Shown piece after piece: positions 4,278 to 6,355 of a DNA stretch of 6,355 bases. Every line of letters starts with the position of its first letter. Within the stretch, counting starts at the first letter, position 1. The notes under the pieces are model-generated. The model searched no databases, was not told the DNA's origin, and was given only the letters and a program-made list of their open reading frames with translations. The position numbers and the translations under genes were made by a program. This stretch comes from Glacieibacterium sp038210595 (GTDB taxonomy: Bacteria; Pseudomonadota; Alphaproteobacteria; Sphingomonadales; Sphingomonadaceae), in contig JBBQWN010000061.1 in NCBI GenBank assembly GCA_038210595.1, positions 1 through 6,355 on the forward strand, given 5' to 3'.

Positions 4278-6355
4278 TAGCTGCGACCCGCCAGCGCGCG
4301 CTGGCCGCGGGCCTGCAGCCAGCCGATCACGGTAGCCCGAAACGAGGCGCGCCAGCGGTCGAAGAGGCCGGGATTGGAGACGACCTGCGCCTTGTAGAAA
4401 GACGGGCACAGCACGGCGGCGTGACTGACCTCGCCGCAATGGCCGCAGCCGACGCAGCTGCTGTCGATGTGCGCGATCGGGTCCTGCCGCAGCGGGTCCG
4501 GGTTCGGCGCGACCGTCAGCGACGGGCAGCCGGACAGGCGGATGCAGCTGTGGTCGCCGGTGCAGGTGTCGGCGTCGATGCCGAATTTCTCGCGGACGAC
4601 GCGCTTGCCGGCCTTCACTGCGGCGGCGCGCTGCGGCTTCTCGCGGCGCTCCTTGTTGAGCATACACTCCGACTGGGCGACGATCACCTTGGGGCCGGTT
4701 TCGGGCGTCGTCAGTGCATCTTTCAGCGTGTCGCGCATCTTGGCGACGTCGTAGGTGCGGGTCAGCGTGCGGGTCCACGCCACGCCCATGCCGCGCGCCG
4801 CCGCCTCGATCGGGTGCCGCGTCTGGCGGCCCGCGGTCTCGCCGGCGGAACTCAGGATGTCCTGGCCACCGGTGGCGGCGGAATAGCCGTTGTCGACGAC
4901 GATGGTGACGCTGTCGTCCTGGTTGAACACCGCGTTGCCGATGCCCGAGGTCAGGCCGTTGTGCCAGAAGCCGCCGTCGCCCATCATCGCGACCGCCCGC
5001 CCGCCGTTGCCGCCGCCCTGCCCATCGGAGCGGAACGCCGACGCGCCCGCCGTGCCGAGGCCGTAGCCCATCGTCGTGTTGCCGATGTGGAACGGCGGCA
5101 GGATCGAAAACAGGTGGCAGCCGATGTCGGCCGAGACGTGCAGCGGGCCCAAATCCCGCTGCACCAGCTTCATCGCCGAGAAGATCGGGCGTTCGGGGCA
5201 GCCGGTGCAGAAGCCCGCCGGGCGCTGCGGCACCTCCGCCAGCGCGGGGTCGGCCGCAGCGGGCGCGAGCAGGGCGGGCGCGCGCTCCGGGGCCCAGTCG
5301 CGCAGGAACGCCGCGATCCCGTCGCGCAGCACCTGGCCCGTATACTCGCCGGCGCGGGGCAGCAGGTCCTTGCCGACGATGCGGGTCTGCAGGTCGGCGC
5401 GGCGCAGCAGTGTATTCAGCTCATGCTCGATGAACTCGGGCTGACCTTCCTCGACCAGCAGCACGGCGCGCTTGCCGGCGCAGAACGCCGCGACCTCGGC
5501 CGGGATCAGCGGGTAGGTGACGTTCAGGCAATAGACCGGCACCGCCACGTTGCCATAATCGTCCGACAGGCCCGCCAGTTCGAGCGCGCGGTTGAGTGTG
5601 TTGAACAGCCCGCCCTGGACGATGATGCCGATGTCGTCGTCCGCCGGGCCGAAATGCTCGTTGAGCTTGTGCTCGGCGATGAAGGCAACCGCCGCCGGCC
5701 AGCGCCGCTCAATCTTCTCGACCTCGTGCAGGAAATTGGCGGGCGGCAGGACGATGCGGTTGACGTCGCGGACCGGCGACCGTGCGGCCTCGCCGACGGT
5801 CAGCGGCGGGCGGCGGTTGTCGCGCGCGATGAAGCTGCCGGTGACATGGCAGGCCCGCACCCGCAACTCGAGCATCACCGGGGTGTTAGAGGCCTCGGAC
5901 AGCTGGAAGCCCATCTCGACCGCATCGACGATGGCGGTCAGATTGGGGCGCGGGTCGAGCAGCCACATCTGCGACTTCATCGCGAAGGCATGGGTGCGCT
6001 CCTGCATGATCGAGGAGTCCTCGCCGTAATCCTCGCCGACGATGATCAGCGCGCCGCCGGTGACGCCCGACGAGCTGAGATTGGCGATGGCGTCGGAGGC
6101 GACGTTGACGCCGACGGGGCCCTTGAAGGTCACGGCACCCCGGATCGGATAGTGCACGGAAGCCGCCAGCATCGCTGCCGCAGCCGCCTCGCTCGCGTTG
6201 GCCGTGTAGCGTACGCCAAGCTCGGCCAGCAAGTCCTGCGCATCGGCCAGAACGTCCATCAGATGGCTGATCGGCGCGCCTTGGTAGCCGCCCACATAAC
6301 CGACACCGTTTTCCAGCAGCGCCTTCGTGATTGCCAGAATCCCCTCGCCGGTGAA
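4274..6355 (-). CDS. iorA: Indolepyruvate ferredoxin oxidoreductase alpha subunit (5' end cut off by window edge)
   Basis: This is the thiamine-diphosphate and Fe-S subunit of a 2-oxoacid oxidoreductase, which oxidatively decarboxylates aryl- or other 2-oxoacids to acyl-CoA and passes electrons to ferredoxin or a similar carrier. The frame is open to the right edge: 693 residues are visible, and the family pattern suggests only about 20 are missing. The GTG at 6295 falls inside the conserved GGYQGAP region, so it is not the start. Domains in visible numbering: pyrimidine-binding domain about 1-215 (GGYQGAP, NASEAAAAAM, VGEDYGEDSS); middle transketolase-C-like domain about 240-365; a CTGC motif (Cys383, Cys386); pyrophosphate-binding domain with GDG at 459-461 and DNGYSAATGGQ from 488 (GDG-X27-N); and a C-terminal ferredoxin-like domain. 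The last has C-x5-C-x5-CP at 598-610, with Asp601 where a Cys is usual, and CVGCGHC plus a later CP at 634-650. The stop TGA overlaps the iorB start. The true substrate cannot be read from sequence. Confidence 0.93.
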   Translation of the reverse strand, partial: FTGEGILAITKALLENGVGYVGGYQGAPISHLMDVLADAQDLLAELGVRYTANASEAAAAAMLAASVHYPIRGAVTFKGPVGVNVASDAIANLSSSGVTGGALIIVGEDYGEDSSIMQERTHAFAMKSQMWLLDPRPNLTAIVDAVEMGFQLSEASNTPVMLELRVRACHVTGSFIARDNRRPPLTVGEAARSPVRDVNRIVLPPANFLHEVEKIERRWPAAVAFIAEHKLNEHFGPADDDIGIIVQGGLFNTLNRALELAGLSDDYGNVAVPVYCLNVTYPLIPAEVAAFCAGKRAVLLVEEGQPEFIEHELNTLLRRADLQTRIVGKDLLPRAGEYTGQVLRDGIAAFLRDWAPERAPALLAPAAADPALAEVPQRPAGFCTGCPERPIFSAMKLVQRDLGPLHVSADIGCHLFSILPPFHIGNTTMGYGLGTAGASAFRSDGQGGGNGGRAVAMMGDGGFWHNGLTSGIGNAVFNQDDSVTIVVDNGYSAATGGQDILSSAGETAGRQTRHPIEAAARGMGVAWTRTLTRTYDVAKMRDTLKDALTTPETGPKVIVAQSECMLNKERREKPQRAAAVKAGKRVVREKFGIDADTCTGDHSCIRLSGCPSLTVAPNPDPLRQDPIAHIDSSCVGCGHCGEVSHAAVLCPSFYKAQVVSNPGLFDRWRASFRATVIGWLQARGQRALAGRSY

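Noticed and set aside
2754..4280. 508-codon open frame on the plus strand opposite iorB
   Set aside because: The protein is rich in Arg, Gly, Gln and Ala with no recognisable motifs and mirrors iorB codons; it is a typical antisense shadow in GC-rich DNA, whereas the minus strand has clear family motifs.
4278..4778. N-terminal extension of iorB to a far upstream start
   Set aside because: This part is out of frame over the Fe-S domain of iorA, is Arg-rich without motifs, and the family N-terminus fits a start near 4277.
6293..6295. GTG as the start of iorA
   Set aside because: The frame continues to the window edge with conserved sequence (GEGILAITKALLENGVGYV) directly before GGYQGAP, so the gene starts outside the window.

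Overview
The window is a GC-rich (roughly two-thirds G+C), densely coded segment in which every supportable gene lies on the minus strand, so it is read from right to left. The base composition, the ATGA-type gene overlaps and the type of each enzyme suggest a proteobacterium with aromatic or steroid catabolism, most likely a sphingomonad or a related alphaproteobacterium. That placement is inference; nothing in the window fixes the taxon.

Layout in transcription order: (1) iorA, cut at its 5' end by the right edge, and (2) iorB encode a thiamine-diphosphate 2-oxoacid:acceptor oxidoreductase of the indolepyruvate:ferredoxin type. (3) A 166-base non-coding gap holds three inverted repeats, a weak promoter-like pair and a possible 17-codon upstream ORF. 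(4) dmpF, an acylating acetaldehyde dehydrogenase, and (5) dmpG, 4-hydroxy-2-oxovalerate aldolase, form the last two steps of the meta-cleavage lower pathway. (6) An AMP-forming acyl-CoA ligase closest to malonyl-CoA synthetase (MatB) runs off the left edge after 213 codons. It is easy to miss because no stop codon lies inside the window.

The genes are packed as two translationally coupled blocks. iorA/iorB overlap by TTGA (which makes TTG the likely iorB start), dmpF/dmpG meet in GTGATG, and dmpG/ligase overlap by ATGA. DmpG splits a 4-hydroxy-2-oxoacid into pyruvate and a short aldehyde, and DmpF, its channelling partner, turns the aldehyde into acyl-CoA. IorAB would convert a 2-oxoacid oxidatively into acyl-CoA, and the ligase would activate a free (probably dicarboxylic) acid. 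The common theme is making CoA thioesters from the end products of a catabolic pathway. The hydratase that normally precedes DmpG and any ring-cleavage genes are not in the window.

No RNA gene, mobile element, CRISPR array or plus-strand gene can be supported. The points most worth checking are the Cys-to-Asp change in the first Fe-S motif of IorA, the long C-terminal domain on IorB, the structured iorB-dmpF gap, and the unusual pairing of iorAB with dmpFG and a MatB-like ligase.
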